Source of the DNA: Syngnathus acus
Lineage: Eukaryota > Chordata > Actinopteri > Syngnathiformes > Syngnathidae
Length of the DNA: 64,000 nucleotides
Direction: 5' to 3'
NCBI RefSeq assembly: GCF_901709675.1
Contig: NC_051088.1
Span: 5,729,664 to 5,793,663 of the forward strand
The notes beneath the pieces were generated by a model. That model was given only the letters and a program-made list of their open reading frames with translations, searched no databases and was not told the origin of the DNA. Positions 41,803-57,702 of this stretch are shown one piece after another. The translations under genes and the position numbers were made by a program. Every line of letters begins with the position of its first letter. The first letter of the stretch is position 1.

Positions 41803-41835
41803 GTGTCACACAGCCCATTAGAAGCTGTGTGACAC
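41803..41835. other. Perfect 12-bp inverted repeat with 9-nt loop
   Basis: GTGTCACACAGC (41803-41814), loop CCATTAGAA, then GCTGTGTGACAC (41824-41835). It lies about 310 bp upstream of the cort TATA box. Function unknown. Confidence 0.8.
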
Positions 41836-42130
41836 AGATGCCACATCATCGACAACAAGTCAGCTTCTCATCATCTATGTTTGAGTGGTGCTTTGGAGGA
41901 AAATATGACCTTTGGATTGGCTATGTTTGTGGATCATCACCTAAGATTTTTTAAATATTTTTTGTGGGGGTAGTGACGCATCCACTTCTGCAGATGAACC
42001 ACATGGATGTGTCCACCTTGTCATGAAAGTTAACTGTTCTCTCTTTCCATTTGTTCTGCTCTGACCCTTCCCCTCCTCCCCCCCAAACTCACACACGCAT
42101 ACCCACTCCGTCATACTCCCACCACCTTCC

Positions 42131-42152
42131 ACGTCAGGCAGCCGTATAAAAA
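42131..42152 (+). promoter_or_regulatory. cort core promoter: CRE half site and TATA box
   Basis: TATAAAAA at 42145-42152 lies about 140 bp before the start ATG. ACGTCA, the half of a cAMP response element, lies at 42131-42136, only 8 bp upstream of the TATA box. Mammalian SST is the classic cAMP/CREB-regulated gene, with a CRE a short distance upstream of its TATA box, so this layout is consistent with conserved cAMP control. The half site rather than a full palindrome is seen here. Activity is inferred. Confidence 0.6.
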
Positions 42153-42292
42153 GAGTGAGGGGCTTAGAGGAAAAGCAGTACCTCTCCGACTTGTAAATCT
42201 TGGTGGCCATCGGCTGAGCTACTACTCTCACTGCTTCCATCTCCTGCTCTGGATTTCTGCCTGGTCCCAGCGGCTCTCTCCAAAGTCCCAAC

Positions 42293-43563
42293 ATGCAGAT
42301 CCTGGTGGTGTTAGCAGCTTTCATGGGGGTTCTGCTCAGTGTCAGAGCAGCTGCCGTGCTTTCTGTGGAGGACAGGAGCCCCATGCAGGGGCTGAACAGG
42401 GTGAGGATGAAACACTTTTTCTTTTATTGACCAATTTTGTGTGAGTTCGCAGACTAGTCTGCAGACAACATTGGATACAGTACACCTGCAAAATTATGTC
42501 TTTATGGAGCTAAAATGTTCCACTTTTGATTGACGCTGTCAGAGACGTGGTTACTTAACAATATGTTTATTATTGTGGTTCATTTGTTCGGCAAGTGCAT
42601 TACATTATAGCAAAGAGGCATACATACAACTTTTCTTCACAGCTAATGCAAGAAAAACACAAAAGAAAATAGATGAAAACCAAATACAAATAACTTGAGT
42701 CTTAATGGTTTACATATGTATAGGCTATTTTGTATATGTGTATGCATTTACTATGATAGTAAATGAAAATATAAAATAAATATGTAAATATGTTTATTAT
42801 TCTGGTTCATTTGTTTGACAAGTGCCTTACATAGTAATAGCAAAGAGGCATACATACACATTTTCTTTACAGCTAATTCAAGAAAAACACAAATCAAAAT
42901 AGATGAAACACAAATAAAAATAACTTGAGTCTCAATGGTTTATATATGTATAGGCTATGTTGTATATGCGTATGCATTTATGTATATATGTATGCATATG
43001 TATTTTTACATCGATACACACGTACAGCAATATTAAACACACATATACAATAGCGAAATACATGTGTAACTAATGTAGAACTGTACTCCATTAATGTTTT
43101 TTATATTTAGAAGCAGTTTTTAACCAGAATAATTAATATATAGTTAAATAACTATAGGCGACACCAGAGAGCCAGGTGACAAATTGTGGAAGCATCTCTT
43201 GAATTGAAGATTATCATATTGAGCAGGTGGAGCTAATACCATGTCCAATATGGACAGACAGACAGACAGTGATCGATAAATGGAAAAGGAAAGTATCTGT
43301 AACTATGCGGTGCTACTCTGTTCCTATAGGGACAGGACCTAAGCAAACAGCGCAAAGAGCTGATCCTGAAACTGGTGTCCAGCTTGCTAGAGGGGGCATT
43401 GGACACCAACGTGCTCCCAGAAGAGACGTCACCCGAGGAGCTGGAGGAGCCGCTGGAGTCGCGGCTGGAGGAGAGGGCTGTCTACAACAGGCTATCGCTG
43501 CCTCAGCGTGACCGCAAGGCGCCCTGTAAAAACTTTTTCTGGAAAACCTTCACCTCCTGCTAA
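42293..43563 (+). CDS. cort: Cortistatin / somatostatin-2 precursor ([Pro2]-SS-14)
   Basis: Secreted neuropeptide precursor of the somatostatin family, which signals through sst G-protein-coupled receptors and inhibits hormone release. There are two exons: 42293-42400 (36 codons) and 43330-43563 (77 codons plus TAA), giving a 113-residue prepropeptide. Residues 1 to about 20 form a signal peptide (MQILVVLAAFMGVLLSVRA). An acidic propeptide follows (LILKLVSSLLEGALD, then PEELEEPLESRLEERA). The dibasic site in PQRDRK precedes the C-terminal 14-mer APCKNFFWKTFTSC. The two Cys form the ring, FWKT is the receptor pharmacophore, and Pro at position 2 marks the SS2/cortistatin type of non-mammalian vertebrates. 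The single intron interrupting the propeptide is typical of somatostatin genes. In human, CORT lies next to DFFA, and dffa is in this window too. Teleost databases may call this gene sst2. Confidence 0.95.
42561..43010 (+). repeat. Tandem duplication of a ~227-bp unit in the cort intron
   Basis: The unit beginning ATATGTTTATTATTGTGGTTC at 42561 recurs at 42788 with ATATGTTTATTATTCTGGTT. Both then carry GCAAAGAGGCATACATACA and AATAACTTGAGTCT. The copies differ at many sites, so the duplication is older than the one in srm. Confidence 0.9.
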
Positions 43564-43783
43564 CAGAAAAAAAAAAGAATCAGCACAACCCACTGCCAGC
43601 CCCTCATGAACTTTAGTGGAACTTAGCTGTGCACATCACCTCCACTTGTCAGACATGCAGCATTGATGGACTTCACGGGACACACTGTCTCTTATTAACA
43701 CATGTACTGTATTTATGTACCTATTTATTTGTGTATACTATGTATGTATTTATCGATGTGTTTATTTTCTTTTTAGAGTTCTG

Positions 43784-43819
43784 AATAAATCTTGTTATAT
43801 TTGCACATGGTAAAATAAA
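43784..43819 (+). terminator. cort poly(A) signals
   Basis: Two AATAAA hexamers (43784-43789 and 43814-43819) end a roughly 220-250 nt, AT-rich 3' UTR that carries several ATTTA-type motifs (for example TATTTATGTACCTATTTATT around 43710), which are often linked to mRNA turnover. Confidence 0.7.
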
Positions 43820-45021
43820 TACATCTGTCTTTCCACCTGCTTAGAAAATAGAAGTGTTGAATGGCAAAATGCATGACTTGGGCTTTATTGTTGCTTATAA
43901 TTGTGAGACTGTCGTAAAAAGCTGGGGTCATAAACAAGCAAAGCAAAACCATTTAGAAGTATTCTAGAAAATATATATACAGTTCTGCAAATACATTAAG
44001 CACTATTTAGAGGTACTGTACATGTTTGAGTAAAAACTACATTTTTGACATCACTCCCAAATTCCAATCTTGTTATTTTAGAGCATTTGTTTTCAGAAGA
44101 TGAATGGTTCAAATACACCCCCCCCACACACACACACACAAAACCCTAATGTTTTCTAGGCTCTTAATTTTTTTCCCAGAGCTGCATATTAATAATCAAG
44201 CAAAAGACAGAGAGATTGTGTCAGTATCACCAAATGTGATCTTTCTGACTAATTTCATGAAATCAAAACATGCCCAGATTGCAGATGTAAAAGATAATCA
44301 TCCTTTAGAAAACAACAAGGAATCTTTGCATTTATTGTCATTATGTCATCAATGCAGATCCCTTGTAACTACCATCCGATCCTGACAGCACTCCTTAATT
44401 ATTCACGGCCATGTGCTCCTATGACTTATCATGGGTCATTAAGCCTGAAGAGAAGAATTCATTTTCCAGTTTACGGAATGTTGTCACATTTGAATTCCCG
44501 CTGTCAAGAAAGATAAAAAAAGGAAAGTTTCTGCCCCATCACCTTGCTATTAGTGCTTCATCAGACACACTCTCCTACAAGCTCATTTCTCATGTACATG
44601 ATTTGCTGGCAAAACATCTTAATGTTGATTTATGACTGAATATGTTGTGTGTAAATGACCAATCTTGTTCCTCGTTATACAATGAACATTTAATAAACAC
44701 ACGAGCACTTGAAGTGGAATCATTCTGCAGAATAAAACCATCTGGTATTTTTGTTATTCTGTTCCAAGAAAGATTCATTTCTCGCATAATTGATTGTACA
44801 GCATTACTAATTTAATCTATATTGAATTTAAAAGTTTATTACTGTGGTTAAAGTTTGCGCCACCTAAAAATTAAATAAAAAAATAGATAAATAAATAAGT
44901 AAATAAATAAATAGATCCGATTGTGCAGATATACCGTAGCTAATACAGTCAGTGATTGTAGGTCATGATTTGTACTAGTCTGTCTAAATACTAAATAATT
45001 GAATAAGTGAAAGTTTACACC

Positions 45022-45056
<35 letters not shown>

Positions 45057-45734
45057 TGTGTTTGGAACGTGAGAGGAAGCTGGAAGAGCAATATATGCCG
45101 ACTCCACTGCATCATCTGAGTCAAGATGTGAACACAGAATCTCATGACCGTGAGAGACACAAAATGTACGCTCCGGTGACAACTTTTTAAAAATGTTTAT
45201 TTATTCATTTATTTCTATTTTATTTATTTTGAATTCGCTGCCAAGCAAGAAAGGTGTTACACTACTGGATCACTTTCTCACTGCCCAGAACAGGATGAAT
45301 AAGAGATAATGAGTCAGAAATGTGTTCGTTTCACAGGTGCAAAGGTTAGTTAACATTGTTCACAACACTGACTGAATCATGACTGGAACATTAAAGGTTG
45401 GAGTGATCTAATTCTTCTCTTTGTGTAGTTTGGGCTCGCAAGAAAATCTCTTCAATGACCCATCTTGCAAAATCTAAGTCTCAAGATGATGAGTAAGTGC
45501 TCAAAGCCATGTAATTGCATCCTTTGACTGTTGCGTGGATCAAGGCATCTGTGGGATTATTATTCTTTCACAAAGTGGCATCCATCACATCATAGCAAAA
45601 CGAATTGATCGCAAACACGTGGGAGTTGCGGTGTTGAATCAAAGCGGCGATATCATTACTAAATAGAGATTCTTTTAGAAATGGAGTTTATAATCTAGGA
45701 GATGTTGAGCCGAAGCGGATGTGAAGCAATTATA

Positions 45735-45895
45735 TATACAGAACCAGTCAAACGTTTGGAAACACCTTCTAATACTCATCGCTGCATCTGCCTAGCCATG
45801 CAATGTTAACAAAATGGGCAAACAAAAAATAATCAGTTATGGCCTCTTGACAAAGGCACTCAGAAAGAGCAACCTGATCCTTGAGATTCTAAAAA
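45735..45895. repeat. Probable Tc1-like transposon end, decayed
   Basis: ACAGAACCAGTCAAACGTTT followed by GGAAACACCTTCTAAT resembles the TIR region of fish Tc1-like elements (ACCAGTCAAAAGTTTGGACA), and AACCTGATCCTTGAG lies further on. No transposase frame is seen. Confidence 0.45.
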
Positions 45896-46492
45896 CGATA
45901 CAATTTGAGGTGCTGGTCACTGCGGAGCTTCATTCAACGGAGCACAAATGAGCGTGCGCATGAGTAACATCAAAGAAGATGCCTGAAAGCCAAACATTTT
46001 GTTTGCCATCCTTTTGATCTTAAAGCGGCAGACAGGACATGGCAGCTTGAATAGCGTTATTGGCAATCCTAAGGGGGAATAAAAACATCTTCAAAACTTT
46101 TAAACCAAAATACTAGGTCATTGTTTTAAAGAATGAATCGTTCTATGTTTGCAGTGAAATTGCACAGGAATGCTACAAAGTATCAGGAACGGATGATCAT
46201 CTGAAATATGTGCGTGCCAATTTAGAGCCATTACTAGAATCGGAGCCGATTGTTGGGGGGGAATTTGGGGCTAGAATCTGGTCGATAATCCTATCATGTG
46301 AACCAGGCTTTACACTTAAAACTTAAAACTTTCGTTCCTTGATAGTGTTGACTGCAGCAAATGACTTCCGGTTGGACTCAAAACTTTAGGTTCTACCTTT
46401 TTCCTCTTAGTTTAAAACGTCTTACCTTAACTACAATCAATTAGATGTAGAATCAATTAGAATCATGGTCGGTTATTGCACCTTTTGTTGCT

Positions 46493-46695
46493 ACAAAATC
46501 CTTGTTGTGTCAATGAAAACTGCAAAAAAGCATTTTTTTTTGTCAGATTAGATGCTTCGACAAAATCCTTGTTGTGTCAATGATAACTGCAAAAAATTTT
46601 TTTTTTTTGGTCAGGTGAGATGGTGCTGCAAAATCCTTGTCTCAATGATAACTGCAAAAAACAAAATTTTTTTTTTTTGTCAGATTAGATGGTGA
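46493..46695 (+). repeat. Three tandem copies of a 67-68 bp unit ending in T-tracts
   Basis: Units start at 46493, 46560 and 46628. Each has CAAAATCCTTGT, TCAATGAWAACTGCAAAAAA, then a run of 9-12 T and GTCAGRTKAGATG. The copies differ mainly in T-tract length and small deletions. Confidence 0.9.
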
Positions 46696-48715
46696 ATTTT
46701 GAACACCAGAAGCTCACGTTGTTTAGGCTAATCAAGACAACGGATGTGCAACGAATTGTTGCATCTAGCCAGCATTATACAATTCTCCAGGCCAATTGAG
46801 AAATGGCTTGCTCCTTCGGTTGCTGTCATTGTTAATTTTCCCTTGTTCGAGTCCTCTCTGATGCTGGTGTCCCTGTTGTTTCTGCCTTACAAGATCCCCA
46901 GACCTCAATCAATGAGGATCTCAACCACGCTTGACTCTCACTATTTATGTATTTTTTACATTGTGTCCGCAGTAATCATAAAAAGTCCTCAGAAAAATAA
47001 AAACAGATTCCTGAAACTTGGCTGAAGTTCAGCCACCACTGCATTTCACGTTGTTGTCTGCCCTCTTGCTGTAATTAATTTAAATTAAGTTAAATTTATT
47101 TTATTAACCAGCATCCAGGATGCCATGCCTATCCATCTCTGTCAGCCAGACTCACTTAGTTCATTTTCAAAATTTTGGATGGCTTCTGTGCTTACCACTG
47201 AGTCGATGTGGAGTACAACACAAATAGAAATTCATTATTGAAGAAAGGCCATTACTAGTGCAAGTAAAGGGTGTGTATTTTTGTGTAACAGTAGAGCAGT
47301 TATTTGGTGACTTTTGGCCGACGATTACTCTCCACCTCCATTTAGCGGAGAGCATTTCACGGTCATGTCATCAAGAATAGCTCGGACTGAAAGCTCTCTG
47401 CATTCTCCCACACCGTGCTGAAGTACCTATGATGTATTTCGTTTTGACAGTTCTCTTCTTGTTTGGCTTTGGTGATGGGAATGGAGAGCTTGTTTTTTTT
47501 CCCAGCTGAGCAAAATGACGGCTGATGGCTTATTCAAGTGCACAATGCCCTCGCTAAGCTAAGCTGATCATGACAGGGCCCTGAGTGCTCTTTCGCCGCT
47601 AAAGCTCGGCCCCCAGAAAATGAGCTGCCTCCCACATGAGGAACAGGCATCTTAAATGCTAGGCACGTATGGTGACCCTGTTCCAATTTGGATGCCAATT
47701 TGCAGGTCTGTGGCCTTAAGCACACAGAGTAAAGAACAGGTTGTCAAGATTTCTTTTTTCTTTTTTTTTATGAATAATGACATTTTTAAAAAGTGCAATG
47801 TGTAATGGTCAATATGTTACAAAAAATGCACCTGGATGACCTGTTGTTGCTGCAACAGGAATGTTGACCTTGCGGGAATAACTGAATCTCCTTAAATTCA
47901 AATTTAAGTCAGAAATTATCAAATAAAAACATGAAGTAACTAAAACATTGTTTTCCTGTTCATGCACTGAAGTAAATGACTATATTTGACATAGTGAGAC
48001 GCTTAAGTTGGTAGGTGTTGGTCTAATAGAGTTTCAATATTATTAATTACAGTCCTAACATTCAACACACACAAAAACACGTACCATTTGAATAAAATAT
48101 ACACATGAAATAAAGTATCTCAAGCTGTTATGGTCATTTGAAATTAGCTTGCGTTGCATGTCATTTAAGCAAACGTCATGTCAACTATATATTGTTTTCC
48201 TACTTCTTTTGCTGGTACATAAATTGAAACACAATATCTTGCAGGTATTATAGTTTGTGTTCCTTCTATTTGTCAGAATGGGTTGTAGCCATACTGATAA
48301 AGCGTGGACATTGCTCCGTTCATTAGATTGTGCTAGATTTGGTTTTGTTTCTGTTCTGACTCATCTAAACAGAGTCATTAAAGAAATAAGAGTACAGAGG
48401 GGGAGCAAAAAGCCACCAAAAGCTGCTTTTGAAGCACTGCAAAGTCCAGCGCAACGTGTACAATACGGCTGTCTAATCACACACCCTAGTACTAGAACAG
48501 TCCTTATCTGGCCTAGCCTTTGCACCTATAATAGATTTGTTGCCACGGCACCTGATGAGGATCCTGCAATGGCCTGCTTAAGACTATTTTCAGGACAATT
48601 GGGCCCTTGTGGCATGGCAATACATCTGATTGAAGTTGCTGTAACAACATGAAATCCCATTTCGTTAAATGGTCAGGTCGCGACATTGCGCAACACAGAC
48701 ATGCTTGTGCTCAAA

Positions 48716-48775
48716 TGCACACATACACACGCATGCACGCACACACACACACGCACACACATACACACATACACG
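48716..48775 (+). repeat. (CA)n-rich simple repeat
   Basis: Imperfect ACACAC/GCAC tract. Intergenic. Confidence 0.9.
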
Positions 48776-51700
48776 AGGGTGACCACTGGGATCCTAAATG
48801 TCAGCGCACCATAGGTGACGGCTGCTGTGAATTAATGGCATGGGAACTCCTCACTGCCGTCAACACCATTGCTTATATTGGAAATCCATGTTTCATGTTA
48901 ATACCATTTTTCTCCAGCCTAATAGACCAGAAAATGTCCCCCATCAATTATACTTGAAATAAACCATACCCCCATCAGAGTTATTGAATCATGGTCTGTC
49001 GCAATTCATGTCTAATTTTATACCAATGATATCTGCTTTATAAATCGGCCTCTCACGGGTTTGTAGAGTACTTGTCCATTGTGGTCTTTCGCATTTAAAA
49101 GTCTTGTGTTGGCCCTGAATGATAAGCAGTTTGAGGAGTAATGGTGGCAAAGCAACATAATGGAGGAATCCGAGGCCAGCGCCGCACCTGGGAGACACTT
49201 CTCATCATTGCTGTCTGGCACCAAAGTCACGGTGTGAGCCTCCTGATGCTCAGCACTTGCTCAACCTGAGACTGGATTTGAATTTAACGAGGAAATGACC
49301 GTATTTGTTATGTGTGGGAAAAGGCACCTGAGGCGATCCAAATTGAAAGAGTAATGGGGCTGACGTCAGGAACGGGATTCAGCACAGAAAGCCTCAACAT
49401 TAATTCATCAGGGATTGTTTTTGATCAATAGCACCGGGGGATGTTCTGAAACAGGGTGGGCAATACATCATCAAGTCCAACTCATTGCGACTCTTGGAAC
49501 AGTACCTAATGCACCTATAACTTTTCATCAATTGCTGCAGCTATTGTTCACATCAAAGTTGATTTAGAAAAAAAAATTCCTTGAGCAAGACAATGACTGA
49601 CATGGACTGACCTGACATGGGAATGTTTGCATTGTGGGACTAGCAACAATGAACTGGTAGTATTTTCTACTTTTACATTACAAAAACTTGGAGATAAAAT
49701 AGTGATATTCTGCTCTTGATGAAATGTCAGGACAGGACATCCTGTCTCTGTCATTGTAAGGGACATCCAAGTCAGCGAAACAGAGGTTCAATATTTGCCA
49801 ATAATTCCTAAATGTCTTTCCTCCACCCCAAGGGGAAGATACTATGTTAGGAGTCAATTCAAAGAATTTCATGGAACAAATATTACATTGTTATTTAGGT
49901 GGTAAATCGGCTCCTGATATGTTTAGGCTAGCAATGGAGACTTTGCTGGAGTCAATCACTTCAATCAATCAAAGCTGTCGTTACTCAAGAAGAGTCATCT
50001 TCATTTGCAGCAGGGTATCTACTGTGTAAAAAACATCACTTCTTTACCTTATCATCGTAGTCGCAGAGGACGAGCAAATTACAGTGGCTTGAGTCTGCAT
50101 TTCCTCAGTGTTCAGGTGACACAGCCCCACTTGCTCAAATCCATAATTACATGTACAATTTAGCATTCGGGTGGCTGAAGGGACCTTGATTGCAGCCTGT
50201 GCAAAGGAAAACGACAGAGGTAGGTGGCGGTTGAGTGGAGGAGGGATGAAGATGGCAAAGGATTTGATGAATACAGGATCTTTCTTGTACAAGATGTTCA
50301 AACAGATCACGACAGGGTTGACGCCAGCAGAAGGAAATGACCAACATGCATAATAAAGCAAAAAGCTTTCAAAACCAGATTTTGTTTTATTCCAAGGCTC
50401 CGGTCTCATCTTTTGTGCACTCTGCAGACGCAAACAGTCACTGGCTCTTTCATCTTTTCATTTGGTTGCTGCGTAATTAATGACTGGCTGACTTCCTCTA
50501 AGAAAGCACTTTGTGTAAGGTACACTGGCGCGCACAAGCGTGAGCACAGGTCACAGACAGCCAACATCCTCCTTGCACCCCGCAAGTTTGGACTTGCTTG
50601 TGTGCGTGTGACTTGTTTCAATTATTAATGCAATGTGCACAAGCACGTGCAGCACCAATGTCCTGTAAATGCGCCTCACCTGTGACGCATGTGTAAACTG
50701 TCTAGCTACACTTCTTAGCAAATTTATTAGACCACCTGGCTTGAACAGATTGTCCAGCATCCGTAACTGTTCTAATGGACACTTTCATTGTGCAATTTAT
50801 TGTGGGTCACCCTAGCTTGTTCTCACTGTAAGCTATTAATCTTTACAATTATGTCAATAAAACATCCAAGCATTAAAATATGAAGGAGTAGTTCTCTGTC
50901 CTGGAATGTCTAATCATTGTGGCATTTGAGTGTCAAGCCCTCAAGTGATATTCAGTCACTTGGCAAAGGTCTAAAATTGAAATATTGCCTTGAGATATTA
51001 TTTGATGCAAGAGTTGAGACATTTCGAGAACAAATGTGTTCTGACTTTGGGGGAATATAAAGCACATACAGAGTTAACAAACCCTTCAATAGGTACACAT
51101 TAAAAGAACTATAGAAGAGCTACATTAAAAAAAACGTTCATTCAGTCATGACCCACAGGTGGTGACTATAGGAAGGTGTGTCAGTGGAATTTGAAGTCAT
51201 TTCCCCACCGGGTCAAGCCAGGTTGGCAGCGCTCCATTCCCGTTATACAGAGTATTGATGGTGCAGTGATTCCCACTTCGGGGAGGTCGGACGGTGTACC
51301 AGAATTTCCTCAAAGCCTTAACTCATCCCGTGCCTGAGTATTTATCTTTGTGACAGCCAAAGCGGCATTCCGCTTCACCAACTGTTACCCATCGGATGCC
51401 TCTGGAGCCCCACAGGCCACAAAAACCAAATCGTACCTCTTCCTGAGCTTGACCCTTACTGCTGGTGGTTTGCCCGAATCTGAGTCGTGCTTTGTGTGGT
51501 CCCTCACCTTGAACCCACAGTCATTCCTATGATCATTGGGACTGATAAACTATTAAAAAAACTAATGGTTAATTTAAGGAAACTTGTTGTTTCAGAAATA
51601 TGATCAAACTGATAGCGCTTTGCATTAATCAGTATGCAAAAAACAAAGTCAGTTTCAGTAAAATTGGTGACCCCTGATATACATCATAAACCAGGCTATA

Positions 51701-53366
51701 TTATTTGATACATTCGTTCAGCCTTTGCTTGCCCAACAATTTAAATTTATTTCTTTGTTTGTTCTTTTTAGGGTTTTTTTTAGGGGGGGGTCAATTATCT
51801 CATCACATAATTAGATATTTGAGTAAATAATAAAATTGTGACTGTTAGGAAAATACTCTTTTGCCCTCTGATTGGTTGTTCAGAGCAAAACAAATTATAA
51901 AACATGTCTTTAGCAATCAGCATATATTAATACATTTCATAATCAGCATCTCTGGTCAGTGTAAGGTATTTCATTTCAATATTTTATGTTTATCGCATCT
52001 TATTAGATAAATATTCATTTTAAACTGTTTTGTATATTATTGAAGGTTTTGATGGTTGCAACATAGTAGTGATGGTGTTAAGAGATGGATTGCTTCAGAT
52101 GAGTCCTCTTTGAAGGCCCAGGTACTAAATGCATGTACTAATGCTGCTATTTTCACTGTAATTACTGCAATGAAAAAGTACCTGTATTTGTATAAAAGCA
52201 TGGTTGATGAGCATGTCACAAGCAGGCATGTGTGAAAGGGCTGACACAGATTATGATGTCGCAAAAGTGCTAATTAGAACATCATGTCACCCAGCAGCAA
52301 CTTTTTAGTGTTGTCAAAAGCTGCAAATAATTTGAAAAACTGATGTAATCACTCTGACTGCAATGCACGACCATACAACCGGTGCCTAATGATAGACAAA
52401 AAAAGCTACATATTGACACTTCTAAATGTATTTTCCATACCACAGGAAACGAAAATGAGACGGTAGACCCGGATGACTAATAAGCCATAAAAGTCAAAGA
52501 AAAAAGCATCAATACGTTACTTGTGATTTTAGTCGATATTTTTCGAGGAAGTATTTGTTTAGAGTCAGAGGGTGACATTCTAAAGCGTCAAAGGCAGACT
52601 GGCAGCTGGATAGCATTAAAAATATAGAAGAGAACATCTGCCATCAAATCGTGCCCAGGATTGCGGCTCAAAAAATATGTTATGGCATCCCTTTGAAAGC
52701 GTGCCATCAGAGACTTCACATGCAAAAGACAGTTAACAATGATGTTTATGTTCATAATTATAGTAATTCACTGTTGGCTGAAAAATATGCGCTTGGGTAT
52801 TAAATGCTTACAAACTGCCCCACTCTTGCACCCATTGAATATTGTCAAAATGCATTTCATCAAAACAGACATCATTTATTATTCTGCTATTACATAATTT
52901 ATTCTAACAAAGTCTTACATTTTAAGCATAGGACAGACACAAACAATCATCTGCGTTTCCAGGTTCCCTTGTAAAGTGTTGTTACTATGACTAACGGTAT
53001 GCTGTGATTATGTCTGAACAAAAAGGAGATCGTGTGCTGAAAGCAATGGGAGGGAAAAAAAGTGTCATTATTGTTCTGGGGCTTTTATTTAACCAGCTCA
53101 CCATTTGATACCCAAGAGAACAGACTCTGAAATAATTATCTGTGCGAGTGTTTTCTGATTTGCATCAATGTCCAACCAGTCCTTTTGCATCTGAATAACA
53201 ATTTAAACACCTTCTCCAAACCAATGTTGTCATCGCTGTTTGTTGATAACACTGTATTAGTCTTAACATGTCATTCCAGTCTTTCTTTTCTCTTTTGTTG
53301 TATCATTTTCTCATCAAGGATATCTGCAAAATTGGCAATTGTAGTATCAGAGTAGTAACATTTTAC

Positions 53367-53500
53367 TACACTCTTAAAACTGCTGGGTCAAAAATAACCA
53401 AATTTGGGTGAAAAATTGGGCCTACAACCTTGTACAAAATAACCCCAAAAATGTTTTTGTTTTTATATCCCATTTTTAACCTAACAGGTTTAAGGGTGTA
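53367..53500. mobile_element. 134-bp MITE with terminal inverted repeats
   Basis: The left end TACACTCTTAAAACTG and the complement of the right end TACACCCTTAAACCTG form inverted repeats (about 14 of 16). The inside is AT-rich (GGTCAAAAATAACCAAATTT). No coding content. Confidence 0.65.
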
Positions 53501-54489
53501 TGTTGAGCATTTTTAAACTCATTTAGTAAAAAATTGACATTGACAAATTCTGAATACTCTCTTTGTGTCTTATTAGGTGTTATCGTGTTAATGGGTATCC
53601 AATTATCGGTTGTCACTGGCACCAAATGTTTCCTTGCCAGAAAAAAATGTCAGCTGAATTCCAAGAACATCAACACTAAGCTTGATAATGATAATAGCGT
53701 GTTGGTCGTGGTTATAGTATATGTATGTATCACATATTATGTTTTAAACCATGTACACCATGACTGTATAGGCAGCGTATTATTCTGCTCAGAGGTGTTG
53801 TAGTTTTGTTTTTAATGTATACACATTGTTTTGTACCGTATGGTTAGATACTTTGCTCGCTTGCTTAAAAAGGACAATGGAGAAATGAATGAATGAACGG
53901 ATGGATGGATGACAATTTTGGGGGCTACTAGGATTCAATTTAGGGATGGTTGAGCACACCCGAAAATGGGATAGACGCATGTGTGTTGCACAACAAATAT
54001 ACAGTAAATTTGACCAGCATTACCATTTGGCGCTTAACTGCAATTTGCATTGGTTACTTGGAAAACACAGAGGGGAGGCAAAGTGTATTTAGTGCTGAGT
54101 CATTGCAAAAAGTGACATTTAACTTCTGGCGTCATTTCTTTTTATAAAGGTGTTGTATGTTTTATAAAGTCGGTGATGAGCCATCAGTCCTCCTTCCCAC
54201 TTGTAAAGCTCCGGTGAAGCAGCAAGATTTGAACTTTCACCACACTATTGATGTGTAGCTCCTCTGACATCTGTGACCAGGGGAGGTGGGTGATGATGAC
54301 GCTGATCATGTGCCTGTCGCACTTTGTTTACCTAACTGTCAGCTGGGAGGGACACAAAGGTTCAATTACCCAGAGAGCACTGAGCTGAGGGGGGCACAAT
54401 TCCAAAAGAGAGAACACATTTGACGACCGATGTCAACATGACCAGGTGAGTATCCATGTTTTTTTCCCCCCTAACAGATATTCCTTAAA

Positions 54490-57377
<2,888 letters not shown>

Positions 57378-57394
57378 AACTTGAATCTGTAGAG

Positions 57395-57593
57395 CACGGG
57401 TGACAAACCTAAGGCAGAGGCGCCAAATCTGGCCCGCCACATCATGTCATATGGCCCACGAGAGCAAATTATCTGCATCGATTTGACTTTTCTTGCTAAA
57501 ATATCCAAGTTACCCAAATTGTCTTCTCTTTTTAAAACCTTAAGGTATTTAGTCATGATGTAGCCAGTAACAAAAATGTGTTTGACACCCATG
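57395..57593. mobile_element. MITE/hAT-like insertion in the MASP2-like 3' UTR
   Basis: Left end CACGGGTGACAAACC and right end GTGTTTGACACCCATG are near inverted repeats. The body has CCAAATCTGGCCCGCCACAT, as in a teleost repeat family with CAGGGGTGTCAAAC ends (recalled). No clean 8-bp target duplication remains. It begins only 18 nt after the stop codon. Confidence 0.6.
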
Positions 57594-57702
57594 GTTATGT
57601 ATTGTAGACAAAACAATATTTGGTGTCGAGGTATTTTTGTTGAATTGTATATTTTATGGGAATGAAGAATGCCCTTGGTTTCACAATTGAGACCATATTT
57701 AA

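Larger units (their letters stand above)
37346..42130. other. Intergenic DNA between srm and cort
   Basis: About 4.8 kb. It contains a decayed BED-type hAT fragment (38931-39484) and a perfect hairpin (41803-41835). Scattered open frames of up to about 150 codons have no family features. No other gene is supported. Confidence 0.6.
43820..54437. other. 10.6-kb gene-poor interval between cort and the MASP2-like gene
   Basis: Contains simple repeats (45036-45057 AT; 48716-48775 CA-rich), a Tc1-like end near 45735, a triplicated 67-bp unit (46493-46695) and a MITE (53367-53500). Open frames, including one of 131 codons at 48257, show no recognisable domain. I see no exon resembling tardbp, which adjoins MASP2 in human. 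Confidence 0.6.

Noticed and set aside
41941-42384. 147-codon minus-strand frame over the cort promoter and first exon
   Set aside because: It is antisense to the clear cort first exon, TATA box and signal peptide and shows no domain of its own.
42293-43563. Natriuretic peptide gene, as an alternative for the small secreted precursor
   Set aside because: The C-terminal peptide is CKNFFWKTFTSC, a somatostatin ring, and lacks the CFGxxxDRIxxxSGLGC ring of natriuretic peptides.
48257-48652. 131-codon open frame with a compact, GC-richer composition
   Set aside because: No domain, signal peptide or splice context recognised, and a simple CA repeat follows. Most likely chance, although I could not search it.
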